Both the position numbers and the translations under genes were made by a program. Below the pieces are notes generated by a model. The model made no database searches. It was not told where the DNA came from and saw only the letters and a program-made list of their open reading frames with translations. A stretch of DNA of 64,000 nucleotides from Clostridiaceae bacterium (lineage in GTDB: Bacteria > Bacillota > Clostridia > Lachnospirales > Lachnospiraceae), in NCBI GenBank assembly GCA_902362865.1, contig CABIYE010000004.1, positions 109,977 to 173,976 of the forward strand, given 5' to 3'. This document shows, in pieces, positions 51,911 through 61,409 of this stretch (position 1 is its first letter; every line of letters starts with the position of its first letter).

Positions 51911-52546
51911 ATGAATTCTAAAGCAAAAATTAACGAATGGACATCTGCGTTGGGGTATGATGGAGAAGAGGTACATGTAGGAGATTGGGTTAAGACGAAA
52001 ATGTATAAAGGTTATTATAGAATAGTAGGATTTGAACCGTTTTATCATACTGTAGACAGACCGAGTGTTAATATAAGAAGAGGTGAATTTGTAGGTGTTC
52101 AAGTTAAAATGGAGCAGGTATTTACAGCTACTATGAAATTAAAATTGGGGATAGAAATAATGGCAATTGAATGGGTACAAAAGATTTCGGATGAAAAAAG
52201 AGTTGAGATTGAAACATTTTGGAAAGAACATCCAAAAGAACGCGAGAAATATGAAAAATTTGTAGTTGGAAAAGAACTAGGGAATGAATGGTGGGATTAT
52301 TCGTGGTATCCGGATGAAGTGGAATATTGGAAAGAAGAAATATTGAAAAATTCGAAGAAGTTTACTCATGAACAGTTTCTTGCGTGGCTTAGAAAAACCA
52401 ATAAAGCATGTTGTGAATTTTACGAAGACAAAAAATTGAAAGGTAAAAAAAATCAATATTACATTACTATTGATTTAATTGATGAAGATATTGAGGTGGG
52501 AAAGACCCCAATGTTTCATAATCCAAGAATACTATTTGGGAAGTAG
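51911..52546 (+). CDS. Candidate immunity protein, GDWV family member 2
   Basis: 211 residues, paralogue of the preceding protein with an 18-residue N-terminal extension: VHVGDWVKTKMYKGYYRIVGFEPFYH, LKLGIEIMAIEWVQKISDE, EVEYWKEEILKN and IEVGKTPMFHNPRILFGK align across the whole length at clearly less than full identity. The two genes lie 122 bp apart. Divergence between copies suggests protection against different toxin variants (inference). Confidence 0.55.
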   Translation: MNSKAKINEWTSALGYDGEEVHVGDWVKTKMYKGYYRIVGFEPFYHTVDRPSVNIRRGEFVGVQVKMEQVFTATMKLKLGIEIMAIEWVQKISDEKRVEIETFWKEHPKEREKYEKFVVGKELGNEWWDYSWYPDEVEYWKEEILKNSKKFTHEQFLAWLRKTNKACCEFYEDKKLKGKKNQYYITIDLIDEDIEVGKTPMFHNPRILFGK

Positions 52547-52625
52547 ATGTAGTTTAATAATAAAGATGGTTTGTATTTAATCCTTATTGTTGGAATAAGC
52601 AGCAACAAAGGAACAGGTAATAAAA

Positions 52626-53423
52626 ATGAAGTTTTTTTTAAGTTTTGAAGCGTACGGAAAAGGTGCAAGTATTCTTTCTGATTTTCTTGGACAATATACA
52701 GAATTGTTGAATCAGTCATTAAATAGAAAAAATTATGGAGAAGAGCTTACAGAAATTGCTATTATATCCACGTGTATGCCGGATTCGGACACGTGGTATC
52801 GCGAAAGGTCGCTTTTTATAAGGAAGGATAAGAGCGCCGATATCCGTTTGCATATCAATTATAAAAGTATATGTAGGGCGAGTGCTTACCGGAGAAATAG
52901 GATATATCAGGAGCATTTGATTCAGTCAATAGAAACTTTGCGCCGTAAGGTCAGTAAGCAATTTGATTTTGAACGATTGATTTCAGATGTAAAAGAGGTA
53001 CTGAATATTGCGCTGGGGAATAAAGCATGGACAGAAAAAAATATAGTTTCATTGGAGCAAGTGGAAAAAGATGATGTTATATATAGCTGGGATGAAATGA
53101 AACAAGAAAAAAGTCTGGGAAGATGTATAGATTCATGCACAAGTAATGTAAAGGAAATTATCGAAATTAAGATTTCAGGAGATAATTTTATATGTTCTGC
53201 AAATGATATGCTTTATGTACTAGAAAAAGGATGGGTTGAAGTGAATGAAATCCATCAGTATGATTTGATTAAGACAGGATTTGGCTCTTATGTTCGGATA
53301 GAAAAAATGAATAAAGAAATTTTTGAAGATGGTATAAAGTTACCACGAATAAAATTGGAAAAAGCGAATATAATGTTAATTTCTGAATCAGGTGTGTTAT
53401 TAAAAGAAGCGTTTGAAGGATAA
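52626..53423 (+). CDS. Immunity-like protein fused to a Hint-like domain
   Basis: 265 residues. Residues 1-135 form an unrecognised domain (MKFFLSFEAYGKGASILSDFL). From about 138 the sequence resembles the second part of a Hint/intein-like domain: VIYSWDEMKQEKSLGRCIDS, VKEIIEIKISGDNFICSANDM, VLEKGWVEVNEIHQYDLIKTG. The usual N-terminal Cys block of Hint is absent. Hint domains normally sit before the toxin tip in polymorphic toxins, so this looks like a recombination product joining an immunity gene to pretoxin sequence. Confidence 0.5.
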   Translation: MKFFLSFEAYGKGASILSDFLGQYTELLNQSLNRKNYGEELTEIAIISTCMPDSDTWYRERSLFIRKDKSADIRLHINYKSICRASAYRRNRIYQEHLIQSIETLRRKVSKQFDFERLISDVKEVLNIALGNKAWTEKNIVSLEQVEKDDVIYSWDEMKQEKSLGRCIDSCTSNVKEIIEIKISGDNFICSANDMLYVLEKGWVEVNEIHQYDLIKTGFGSYVRIEKMNKEIFEDGIKLPRIKLEKANIMLISESGVLLKEAFEG

Positions 53424-53496
53424 TTATAAAGATAGGAAATTGCGTATGGGTGTTTGCTTTTTCTGACTTAAAGAAAAAAACGGATGATGGATAAAT

Positions 53497-54436
53497 TTCT
53501 ATTTTCAGAAAGAAGCAGGAACCAGTAACTATTCTCTACATCCTTTGTGCGCGCCGGGAATGGCGCTGACAAGGATTGCAAACGATTCCGGCATTAACAG
53601 ACCGGCAATCGTATTGCAGACTTATTCCGGCACGAACCAGGCGCAGAAGTTCCAGTTCGTAAAGGTAGGAGATGTCTATGCCATCTATAACCCACAGTCT
53701 GCAGAAGGTATGGGAATTGTAGGAGGTGCAGAGAACTCCGTGGGCAGCGGTGCAAGAGTCGTGACAAATGGAGGAGACATCTCCACTTATGCAGACAATA
53801 AACTGTTCCTTCTGGAAAACCGTGGGAATCAGATTGCATCTCTGTCCGATCCTCTATGACAGAATGGGGAATCCGGTTACCTACCGTAATGGCTGGAAAA
53901 TGACCTGGGAGAGAGGATGGCTGCTGAAATCTGTTTCCCTGCCGCCATGTAGGATCGTCTATGATTATAATGCAGACGGTAAAAGGGTAAAAACCCAGGT
54001 TTATCAGAGTGAACAACTCGAAAAGGAGATTGAATACTTCTGGAATGGCGATCAGATTGTGGCGATCGCAGATAACGGTAAGCTGCTACAATTCACCTAC
54101 GACCAGGATGGGAATCCGTTCTCTATATCACAGGGAAGTAATACTTATTACTACCTCTACAATCTTCAGGGGGATGTAATTGGTTTGATTGACAGTGAAG
54201 GGACGCAGGTGGTAAGCTATCAGTATGATACCTGGGGAGTCCCGGTGTCCACGACGGATACTACCAGTATGAAGATTGGTACGCTGAATCCGTTCCGCTA
54301 CCGCGGATACTGCTATGATGAAGCGACAGGATTCTATTATCTGGGAAGCAGGTACTATGACCCGGTGATTGGAAGGTTCGTTAATGCCGATGATGTGGAT
54401 GGGCTGGGAGCGGAGCAGGTGCAGTGGTAATAGCAT
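53497..54436 (+). pseudogene. RHS C-terminal fragment 4 with internal deletion
   Basis: 53,497-53,845 is nearly identical to the second ricin domain (43,195-43,535). It then jumps to a stretch nearly identical to 44,725-45,290 (YDRMGNPVTYRNGWKMTWERG through YYLGSRYYDPVIGRFVNADD), skipping about 1.2 kb. The junction shifts the frame, and translation stops shortly after the core end. Near-identity shows a recent copy or ongoing gene conversion. Confidence 0.9.
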
Positions 54437-54537
54437 GTGGTGTTGCGGCACCAGCAATGTTAGGCGTTGCAGCGGTAACGGTTGCAGCGGGTGTATTGAC
54501 AAGTGCAAATGGAGTGTCTGACAGGAGGCAAGAAAAT
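54437..54537 (+). pseudogene. Hydrophobic RHS tip remnant
   Basis: Reads VIACGVAAPAMLGVAAVTVA then AGVLTSANGVSDRRQ, the Gly/Ala-rich pre-tip segment, joined in frame to the next gene but separated from the core by a frameshift. Confidence 0.6.
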
Positions 54538-54876
54538 ATGAGAAAGTTAATTGTCAAAAGGAATAAATCTAGAGTAGGAATATGGATTAAATATTGGTGT
54601 GTTATTGATGGATCATTAACAGAATGTAAAAAAATATTTGGGACGGAGAATAGATGCAGCGGTGAATTTTATCCTATTGCAAATGGAGAGATACTTGAAA
54701 TTCCCATAGAAAATAAAGAATATAATTTTTTTGTCATGGCACAAACATCAACAGGACTTATTTATAGTAATGAAGTGATTATAGAGCAAGGAGAAGAAAA
54801 TGTAGTTTATGAAATAGAAACTCGATATAGTTTTATTAGAGGTAGCAAGCTATATATAAAAAAGATTATTGATTAA
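54538..54876 (+). CDS. Candidate orphan immunity protein
   Basis: 112 residues from ATG at 54538 with AGGAGG 9 nt upstream. Beta-rich sequence (GIWIKYWCVIDGSLTECKK, YNFFVMAQTSTGLIYSNEVII, VVYEIETRYSFI). No known motif. Its own ribosome site, although it is in frame with the RHS tip remnant, argues that it is a separate gene retained from a lost RHS tip-immunity pair. Confidence 0.5.
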   Translation: MRKLIVKRNKSRVGIWIKYWCVIDGSLTECKKIFGTENRCSGEFYPIANGEILEIPIENKEYNFFVMAQTSTGLIYSNEVIIEQGEENVVYEIETRYSFIRGSKLYIKKIID

Positions 54877-54985
54877 AGGATGGTTACAATGCCTTCATAT
54901 CGGGTTATGGATTTATGTGGCGATAAAAAAGCATCAGGAGAAAAGAAAAAATTCTGAATAGGAAGCGAAAAGAGCGAATGTACTT

Positions 54986-55003
54986 TGAGACAAATATTTA
55001 TGG
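54986..55003 (+). repeat. 18-bp relic of the holin gene start
   Basis: TGAGACAAATATTTATGG here is identical to bases 47045-47062 at the start of the holin gene; similarity ends directly after. Bases 54,877-55,062 otherwise contain only short open frames. A TATAAT at 55023-55028 may serve thiM but lacks a good -35. Confidence 0.6.
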
Positions 55004-55062
55004 TAATAAGTCTTTTTTGTAGTATAATGTGACTATTGATAAAATACTAGGAGGAGTTAGGT

Positions 55063-55884
55063 ATGTTAGGCACATATATTGAAAATGTAAGGAAATGCGT
55101 GCCGCTTGTGCACAATATTACGAATTATGTTACGGTGAATGATGTGGCAAATGTATTGCTGGCTTGTGGCGGAAGCCCGATTATGTCGGATGAGCCGGAG
55201 GATGTGGCTGAGATTACTGCTATCTGTGGTGGATTGAATATTAATATCGGGACGTTGAATAAGAGAAGTATTGAGAGCATGTTTACGGCCGGAAAGAAAG
55301 CGAATGCTCTGAATCACAGAGTTCTGCTGGATCCGGTGGGCGCGGGAGCCAGTACACTGCGGACGGATACAGCGTTGAAATTAATGAAGGAAGTGAAATT
55401 TGATGTTATCCGTGGAAATATCTCTGAGATTAAGACGCTTGCCCGGGGAAGCGGAACCACAAAGGGAGTGGATGCGGATGTAGCTGATGCTGTGACAGAG
55501 GAAAATCTGGAAGATGCAGTGCGGTTTGCTAAGAGATTTGCGGAAAAATCTGGGAGTGTTGCTGCTATTACAGGTGCGATTGATCTTGTGGCTGACAGTG
55601 AAAGGTGCTATGTTATCCGCAATGGGCGCCCGGAGATGGGGAAGATTACAGGTACGGGATGTCAATTGTCCGGCATGATGACAGCGTTTCTTGTGGCGAA
55701 TCCGGATCATATGCTGGAAGCTGCTGCCGCTGCTGTCTGCACCATGGGGCTTGCGGGAGAAATTGGATTTAGCCGGATGCAGGAAGGGGATGGAAATTCC
55801 ACATACCGTAATCGGATTATTGATGCGATTTATAATATGGATAAAGATACATTAGATAAAGGAGCAAATTATGAGGTGCGATAA
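55063..55884 (+). CDS. thiM: Hydroxyethylthiazole kinase
   Basis: 273 residues, full length. VHNITNYVTVNDVANVLLACGGSPIMSDEPEDV at the start, LDPVGAGAS (about 90), RGNISEIKTL and GTGCQLSGMM (about 200, catalytic Cys region) define ThiM. It phosphorylates the thiazole moiety for thiamine salvage. AGGAGGAG lies before the ATG. First gene of a four-gene operon; no TPP riboswitch could be recognised upstream. Confidence 0.95.
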   Translation: MLGTYIENVRKCVPLVHNITNYVTVNDVANVLLACGGSPIMSDEPEDVAEITAICGGLNINIGTLNKRSIESMFTAGKKANALNHRVLLDPVGAGASTLRTDTALKLMKEVKFDVIRGNISEIKTLARGSGTTKGVDADVADAVTEENLEDAVRFAKRFAEKSGSVAAITGAIDLVADSERCYVIRNGRPEMGKITGTGCQLSGMMTAFLVANPDHMLEAAAAAVCTMGLAGEIGFSRMQEGDGNSTYRNRIIDAIYNMDKDTLDKGANYEVR

Positions 55885-56512
55885 GAAGGATTTACTACTA
55901 TATGCGGTGACAGACAGAAGCTGGCTTGGAGGGGAGACTCTGTACAGTCAGGTGGAAAAAGCGCTGAAGGGCGGAGCCACATTTGTTCAGCTTAGGGAAA
56001 AAGAGTTGGATGAAGGACGGTTTCTAAACGAGGCACGGGAAATAAAAGAACTATGCAGGAAATATCAGGTGCCTTTTGTAATTAATGACAGTGTGGAGAT
56101 TGCGCTGGCAGTGGATGCAGATGGAGTTCATGTAGGGCAAAGTGATATGGAGGCAGGAGATGTAAGGGCAAAGCTCGGACCGGATAAGATTATTGGCGTG
56201 TCTGCCCAGACAGTGGAACAGGCGGTGCTTGCTGAGAAGCGGGGAGCGGATTACTTGGGTGTGGGAGCTGTTTTCCCTACTGATTCTAAGGCAGACGCCA
56301 GGGAAGTAGATCATAAGATTTTGCGGGCTATCTGTGAGGCGGTGCATATTCCGGTTATTGCCATTGGCGGAATCAGTAAGGAAAATGTGATGGAGCTTGC
56401 GGGAAGCGGAGTATGCGGCATTGCTGTTATCAGCGCCATTTTTGCTCAGAAAGATATCGAAGCGGCTGCGGCACAGTTGAGAGAATCCACAGAGAAGATG
56501 GTGGAGGTATAA
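55871..56512 (+). CDS. thiE: Thiamine-phosphate synthase
   Basis: 213 residues. FVQLREKELDEG, FVINDSVEIALAVDADGVHVGQSDM, DYLGVGAVFPTDSK and IPVIAIGGISKENV are the conserved ThiE blocks. Joins HMP-PP and thiazole phosphate into thiamine phosphate. Overlaps thiM by 14 bp. Confidence 0.95.
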   Translation: MRCDKKDLLLYAVTDRSWLGGETLYSQVEKALKGGATFVQLREKELDEGRFLNEAREIKELCRKYQVPFVINDSVEIALAVDADGVHVGQSDMEAGDVRAKLGPDKIIGVSAQTVEQAVLAEKRGADYLGVGAVFPTDSKADAREVDHKILRAICEAVHIPVIAIGGISKENVMELAGSGVCGIAVISAIFAQKDIEAAAAQLRESTEKMVEV

Positions 56513-56519
56513 GAAAGAT

Positions 56520-57191
56520 ATGATAAAAGGAGCTATCTTTGATGTGGACGGTACACTCTTAGATTCTATGTTTATTTGGAAAGATGTAGGAATTCGCTAT
56601 GTAAGAAGCCGGGGAATAGAGCCGGAAGCGAATCTGAGTGAGGTTTTGTTTCCTATGACATTGGAGGAAGGCGCCGCCTATGTGATGCGGCGGTATGGTC
56701 TGAAAGAAAGTATAGAACAGATTGTACAGGGCATCCTGGATATGGTAAGAGATTTTTATTACTATGAAGCACAGCTAAAAGACGGGGCGAAAGATTTCCT
56801 GCAGGCAATGGATGAAAAAGGGATTCCCATGGTGGTGGCAACTTCCAGTGAACGGGATCAGATTGAACATGCTTTTAAACGGTTGGAGATACTGCACTAT
56901 TTTAAGAGAATATTTACTTGCACAGAAGTAGGAGTTGGGAAAAGAAAGCCAGTTGTTTATAAAGAAGCGGAAAAGTTTCTTGGAATAGAAGCGAAAGAAA
57001 TTTATGTCTTTGAAGATGTGATACATGCCATACGAACAGCGAAGACAGCAGGCTTTCAGACAGTGGGTCTATACGACAGTTCCAGTGAAGCTGTTCAAAA
57101 AGAAATAAAGGAGACTGCGGATATTTATCTGGGAAATCTGAAAGATTTTCAGAAATTCTGGACTTACGTGGCGAAAGGAAGAGAGAGATGA
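56520..57191 (+). CDS. HAD-family phosphatase in the thiamine operon
   Basis: 223 residues. Motif I FDVDGTLLDS (residues 7-16), motif II VVATSSERDQ (about 105), motif III Lys in GKRKPVV and motif IV FEDVIHAIRTAKTAGF. Cap domain of beta-phosphoglucomutase-like type. Placed 8 bp after thiE and overlapping thiD by 4 bp, so a role on a thiamine intermediate such as thiamine phosphate or HMP phosphate is plausible; this is inferred only from position. Confidence 0.85.
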   Translation: MIKGAIFDVDGTLLDSMFIWKDVGIRYVRSRGIEPEANLSEVLFPMTLEEGAAYVMRRYGLKESIEQIVQGILDMVRDFYYYEAQLKDGAKDFLQAMDEKGIPMVVATSSERDQIEHAFKRLEILHYFKRIFTCTEVGVGKRKPVVYKEAEKFLGIEAKEIYVFEDVIHAIRTAKTAGFQTVGLYDSSSEAVQKEIKETADIYLGNLKDFQKFWTYVAKGRER

Positions 57192-57985
57192 AGACAGCAT
57201 TAACAATTGCGGGAAGTGATTCCAGCGGAGGCGCGGGAATCCAGGCGGATATTAAGACGATGCTTGCAAATGGCGTGTATGCCATGAGTGCGGTTACTGC
57301 TTTGACGGCACAGAATACGACGGGAGTGGCAGACATTATGGAAGTGACACCGGAATTTTTAGGAAAGCAGTTGGATAGTATTTTTACGGATATTTATCCC
57401 GATGCAGTGAAAATAGGGATGGTAGCATCTGCTCCGTTGATTTGTGTGATTGCAGATAAACTGAAAGAATATAAAGCAGAAAATATTGTGGTGGATCCGG
57501 TTATGGTTGCTACCAGCGGTTCAAGGCTGATTGGTAATGAAGCAATCCATACGCTGAAGGAGCGGCTTTTTCCGCTGGCAGCAGTTCTTACGCCGAATAT
57601 TCCGGAGGCAGAAGTGCTTGCACAGATGGAGATTAAGAAAGAGGAAGATATGATCCGGGCAGCGGAGAACATTAATAAGAACTATGGATGTGCCGTGCTC
57701 CTGAAGGGCGGTCATCAGCTAAATGACGCCAACGATCTTCTCTGTCATGACGGTTCTTTTCGGTGGTTTTACGGAAAACGTATTGAAAATCCTAATACGC
57801 ATGGGACAGGATGTACTCTTTCCAGCGCCATTGCATCCAATCTGGCAAAAGGGTTCTGCCTGGACGTAGCAGTAGAGCGGGCAAAGGCATATATTTCAGG
57901 GGCTCTTGAGGCAATGCTGGATCTTGGCAGAGGAAGTGGTCCGATGGATCATGGCTTCGGTCTTCAGGGGGAATTTTTAAGATAA
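57188..57985 (+). CDS. thiD: Hydroxymethylpyrimidine/phosphomethylpyrimidine kinase
   Basis: 265 residues. AGSDSSGGAGIQADIKTML at the start, VVDPVMVATSGSRL (about 102), LTPNIPEAEVL and HGTGCTLSSAIASNLAKG (about 203) mark ThiD. It makes HMP-PP, the partner substrate of ThiE. No thiC or thiG is in the window, so this operon supports salvage. Confidence 0.95.
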   Translation: MKTALTIAGSDSSGGAGIQADIKTMLANGVYAMSAVTALTAQNTTGVADIMEVTPEFLGKQLDSIFTDIYPDAVKIGMVASAPLICVIADKLKEYKAENIVVDPVMVATSGSRLIGNEAIHTLKERLFPLAAVLTPNIPEAEVLAQMEIKKEEDMIRAAENINKNYGCAVLLKGGHQLNDANDLLCHDGSFRWFYGKRIENPNTHGTGCTLSSAIASNLAKGFCLDVAVERAKAYISGALEAMLDLGRGSGPMDHGFGLQGEFLR

Positions 57986-58079
57986 CTTTTAAAAAAGGGA
58001 AGCTTATGTTATACTGTCATTATACTGTATGTCAGAGCATACGCGGACGAAATTAGAGAAAGAAAAGGAGCTTATCGGT

Positions 58080-59471
58080 ATGGATTTGATTACAATCAGA
58101 GAATTATACAAAAACAGAGAAGAATATCTGGATAAGAAGGTGACTGTCGGAGGCTGGGTGCGCAGTATCAGGGATTCCAAAACTTTTGGATTCATTGTGG
58201 TGAATGACGGGACATTTTTTGATCCGCTTCAGGTGGTATATCATGACAAGATGGACAATTTTGCTGAGATTTCCAGGTTGAACGTAGGAGCTGCAATTAT
58301 AGTTACGGGAACACTGGTTGCTACGCCTCAGGCAAAGCAGCCATTTGAGATACAGGCAGATACGGTGGAAGTGGAAGGTGCTTCTGCGCCGGATTATCCT
58401 TTGCAGAAGAAACGGCATAGTTTCGAATATCTCAGGACAATTTCTCATTTGAGGCCGAGAACGAATACTTTTCAGGCGGTTTTCCGTGTGCGTTCTCTGA
58501 CGGCTTATGCAATCCATAAGTTTTTCCAGGAGAGAGGTTTTGTATACGTGCATACACCGCTGATTACCGGAAGTGACTGTGAAGGGGCGGGAGAGATGTT
58601 CCGGGTTACTACGTTGGATATGGAGAATCTGCCGAAGAACGAAGATGGAAGTATCGATTATACGCAGGATTTCTTTGGGAAAGAGACGAACCTTACTGTG
58701 AGCGGGCAGCTAAACGGCGAGACTTATGCCCAGGCATTCCGCAATATTTACACTTTCGGACCTACTTTCCGCGCGGAGAACTCTAATACGACGAGACATG
58801 CGGCGGAGTTCTGGATGATAGAGCCTGAGATGGCATTTGCAGATCTGGATGATGACATGATGCTGGCGGAGGCTATGCTGAAGTATGTGATAGGTTATGT
58901 GCTGGAACAGGCGCCGGAGGAAATGAATTTCTTCAATTCTTTTGTGGACAAGGGGCTTTTGGACAGGCTTCATAATGTAGTTTCTTCTGATTTTGCAAGA
59001 ATAACATATACAGAGGCAATTGAGCTTCTTGAGAAAAATAACGACAAATTTGAGTATAAAGTGTCCTGGGGAGCAGACCTGCAGACAGAGCATGAGCGTT
59101 ATCTGACGGAAGAGGTTTTCAAACGCCCGGTATTTGTAACCGATTATCCGAAGGAAATTAAGGCATTCTATATGAAGATGAATGACGATAACAAAACGGT
59201 TGCCGCAGTGGACTGCCTGGTGCCGGGAATCGGAGAGATTATCGGAGGAAGCCAGAGAGAGGATGACTATGATAAGCTGCTGGGACGTATGAAGGAGCTT
59301 GGGCTTAAGGAAGAAGATTATGGCTTCTATCTCGACCTTAGAAAGTACGGTTCCACACGCCATTCCGGTTTTGGTCTTGGATTTGAAAGATGCGTGATGT
59401 ATCTGACCGGAATGGGGAATATCAGAGACGTAATCCCGTTCCCGAGGACTGTGAATAACTGTGAATTATAA
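58080..59471 (+). CDS. asnS: Asparaginyl-tRNA synthetase
   Basis: 463 residues from ATG at 58080 with AAAAGGAG 9 nt upstream; a longer reading from 58029 lacks a site. Anticodon-binding OB fold [27 protein letters not shown] (20-46), motif 2 [23 protein letters not shown] (about 240) and motif 3 [15 protein letters not shown] (about 440). Class II synthetase of the AsnRS type. Confidence 0.95.
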   Translation: MDLITIRELYKNREEYLDKKVTVGGWVRSIRDSKTFGFIVVNDGTFFDPLQVVYHDKMDNFAEISRLNVGAAIIVTGTLVATPQAKQPFEIQADTVEVEGASAPDYPLQKKRHSFEYLRTISHLRPRTNTFQAVFRVRSLTAYAIHKFFQERGFVYVHTPLITGSDCEGAGEMFRVTTLDMENLPKNEDGSIDYTQDFFGKETNLTVSGQLNGETYAQAFRNIYTFGPTFRAENSNTTRHAAEFWMIEPEMAFADLDDDMMLAEAMLKYVIGYVLEQAPEEMNFFNSFVDKGLLDRLHNVVSSDFARITYTEAIELLEKNNDKFEYKVSWGADLQTEHERYLTEEVFKRPVFVTDYPKEIKAFYMKMNDDNKTVAAVDCLVPGIGEIIGGSQREDDYDKLLGRMKELGLKEEDYGFYLDLRKYGSTRHSGFGLGFERCVMYLTGMGNIRDVIPFPRTVNNCEL

Positions 59472-59488
59472 GAATGAAAGAGAGTAGT

Positions 59489-60178
59489 ATGAATATATTA
59501 GTAGTAGACGATGAGAGAGAGATTGCGGATGTAATCGAACTGTATCTTCAGAATGACCAATATACGGTGTACAAATTTTATACCGGGCAGGATGCACTGG
59601 ACTGCGTGAAGGAGCGGAAGATAGATCTTGCAATTTTGGATGTTATGCTTCCTGATATAGATGGATTCCAGATTCTTAAGAAAATCAGAGAAAAATATAC
59701 ATTTCCGGTGATTATGCTGACGGCTAAGACAGAATACATTGATAAGATTACGGGTCTTACTATGGGCGCGGACGACTATATTCCCAAGCCTTTTAATCCA
59801 CTGGAGCTGATTGCAAGAGTGAAGGCGCAGCTGCGCCGGTATACTCAGTATAATGACGGTGGGAAGGAAACAGGTGATGTGATTGATTTCGGCGGATTGT
59901 TCCTGAATCGTACTTCCCACGAATGTATTTATAATGAAGTGTCCCTGACGCTGACGCCTATAGAATTTGATATTCTGTGGCTGCTTTGTGAGAATCGGGG
60001 AAAGGTCATAAGCTCGGAAGAGCTTTTTGAAAAGGTATGGCATGAACAGTATTATAAAAACAGCAATAATACGGTAATGGTACATATCAGGCACCTGAGA
60101 GAGAAGATGAGTATTCCGACCGGCAAGACGGATTTCATCAAAACAGTGTGGGGAGTAGGGTATAAGGTTGAAGAATAA
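59489..60178 (+). CDS. OmpR/VanR-type response regulator
   Basis: 229 residues from ATG at 59489, chosen over 59474 because AAAGAGAG lies upstream and MNILVVDDERE is the usual first residues. Receiver: VVDDEREIADVIELYL, phospho-Asp in LAILDVMLPDIDG, Lys in PKPFNPLEL. Winged-helix output: LTPIEFDILWLLCENRGKVISSEELFEKVW and TVMVHIRHLREKM. It most resembles VanR. It overlaps the kinase gene by 11 bp. Confidence 0.92.
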   Translation: MNILVVDDEREIADVIELYLQNDQYTVYKFYTGQDALDCVKERKIDLAILDVMLPDIDGFQILKKIREKYTFPVIMLTAKTEYIDKITGLTMGADDYIPKPFNPLELIARVKAQLRRYTQYNDGGKETGDVIDFGGLFLNRTSHECIYNEVSLTLTPIEFDILWLLCENRGKVISSEELFEKVWHEQYYKNSNNTVMVHIRHLREKMSIPTGKTDFIKTVWGVGYKVEE

Positions 60179-61409
60179 TTATCGGAAACTGAAATTTAGT
60201 ATTCTATTGCAGACAGTGCTGGTGACTGCGCTGACTGTACTTGTTGGCGGCTTTCTTCTGAATTATGTGATTGACGGCATTTATAATGACACCTTTGCAA
60301 ATGCATTCGTGAAGGTGATGATGGCCTTTCATATGGAAGAACAGACCGCCATTGATTTATATTGGCAATTAATCGGAGATAATAAGATTTTTTTTATGAT
60401 TTTGGGATTTCTGCTGCTCTTCGCACTGTTTTTCTATGTGGCGCTTTCTAAGATGACAACCTACCTGGATCAGGTGGGGGATGGAATTGAGAATATTCTG
60501 TCTGAGTCAACGGAGCCGATTCATCTGATTACAGAATTGAAGCCGATTGAAATCCGGTTAAATGAAATCAAAGCGACGATTAAGCGTCAGGAGCTGGAGG
60601 CGGTGGAAAGTGAGAAGCGCAAAAATGACCTGGTTCTTTTCCTTGCTCATGATCTGAAGACGCCGCTTACTTCTGTGGTAGCATATCTGACGATGCTGGA
60701 CAGTCATCCCGACATGCCGGTGGAGGAGCGGGCGAAATATACGCACATTTCCCTGGAGAAGGCAATCCGGCTGGGAGAACTGATTAACGAATTTTTTGAT
60801 ATAACGAAATTTAATCTTCAGAACATGGAGCTGGAGCCGGTGGAACTGAATCTGACCATGATGCTGGAGCAGATTGCGGATGAATTGTACGGCGTGCTTC
60901 AGGAGAAGAAACTGACCTGCGAGGTAGAAGTCCAGGAGAACCTGGAGGTATATGGAGATCCGGACAAGCTTGCAAGGGTATTTGATAATCTTCTCCGTAA
61001 TGCCATTGCTTATTGCTATGAAGGAACGACAATCCGGATAGAAGCACATGAAAAGCGAAGAGATGTGGAGATTATATTTACGAATGAAGGAAAGAAGATA
61101 CCGGGTTCTAAATTACAGACAATTTTCGAGCGTTTCTACCGCCTGGACAATTCGCGTTCCACGGAAACCGGAGGCGCCGGACTTGGACTTGCGATTGCAA
61201 AAGAGATTGTGGAGCTGCATCATGGCAGAATTATTGCCAAAAGCGACGAATCCTATACCCGGTTTATTGTAACACTGCCATCCAGGGATAAGCAGGAGGG
61301 AGGAGAAAATCAGCATGAAGTTCATACACGTCGCAGACGTCCATTTGGGGGCAGAACCGTACGCTGGAAGAGAGTACAGCGCAAAGAGGAGCCGGGAAAT
61401 CTGGAATAG
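60168..61409 (+). CDS. VanS-like sensor histidine kinase
   Basis: 413 residues, TTG start inside the regulator gene. Two membrane helices (about 11-31 and 67-88) enclose a short outer loop of about 35 residues, as in VanS. H-box FLAHDLKTPLTSVVAYLTMLDSHPDMPVEERAKYTHISLEKA closely recalls VanS. N-box DNLLRNAIAYC, F FERFYRLD and G2 GGAGLGLAIAKEIVELHHG are intact. No vanHAX or vanXY genes follow; the last 95 bp overlap sbcD in another frame, adding about 30 Arg-rich residues. Confidence 0.9.
   Translation: MKNNYRKLKFSILLQTVLVTALTVLVGGFLLNYVIDGIYNDTFANAFVKVMMAFHMEEQTAIDLYWQLIGDNKIFFMILGFLLLFALFFYVALSKMTTYLDQVGDGIENILSESTEPIHLITELKPIEIRLNEIKATIKRQELEAVESEKRKNDLVLFLAHDLKTPLTSVVAYLTMLDSHPDMPVEERAKYTHISLEKAIRLGELINEFFDITKFNLQNMELEPVELNLTMMLEQIADELYGVLQEKKLTCEVEVQENLEVYGDPDKLARVFDNLLRNAIAYCYEGTTIRIEAHEKRRDVEIIFTNEGKKIPGSKLQTIFERFYRLDNSRSTETGGAGLGLAIAKEIVELHHGRIIAKSDESYTRFIVTLPSRDKQEGGENQHEVHTRRRRPFGGRTVRWKRVQRKEEPGNLE

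Noticed and set aside
55003..55062. TPP riboswitch before thiM
   Set aside because: The conserved CUGAGA and related TPP-aptamer elements were not found in the short upstream region.
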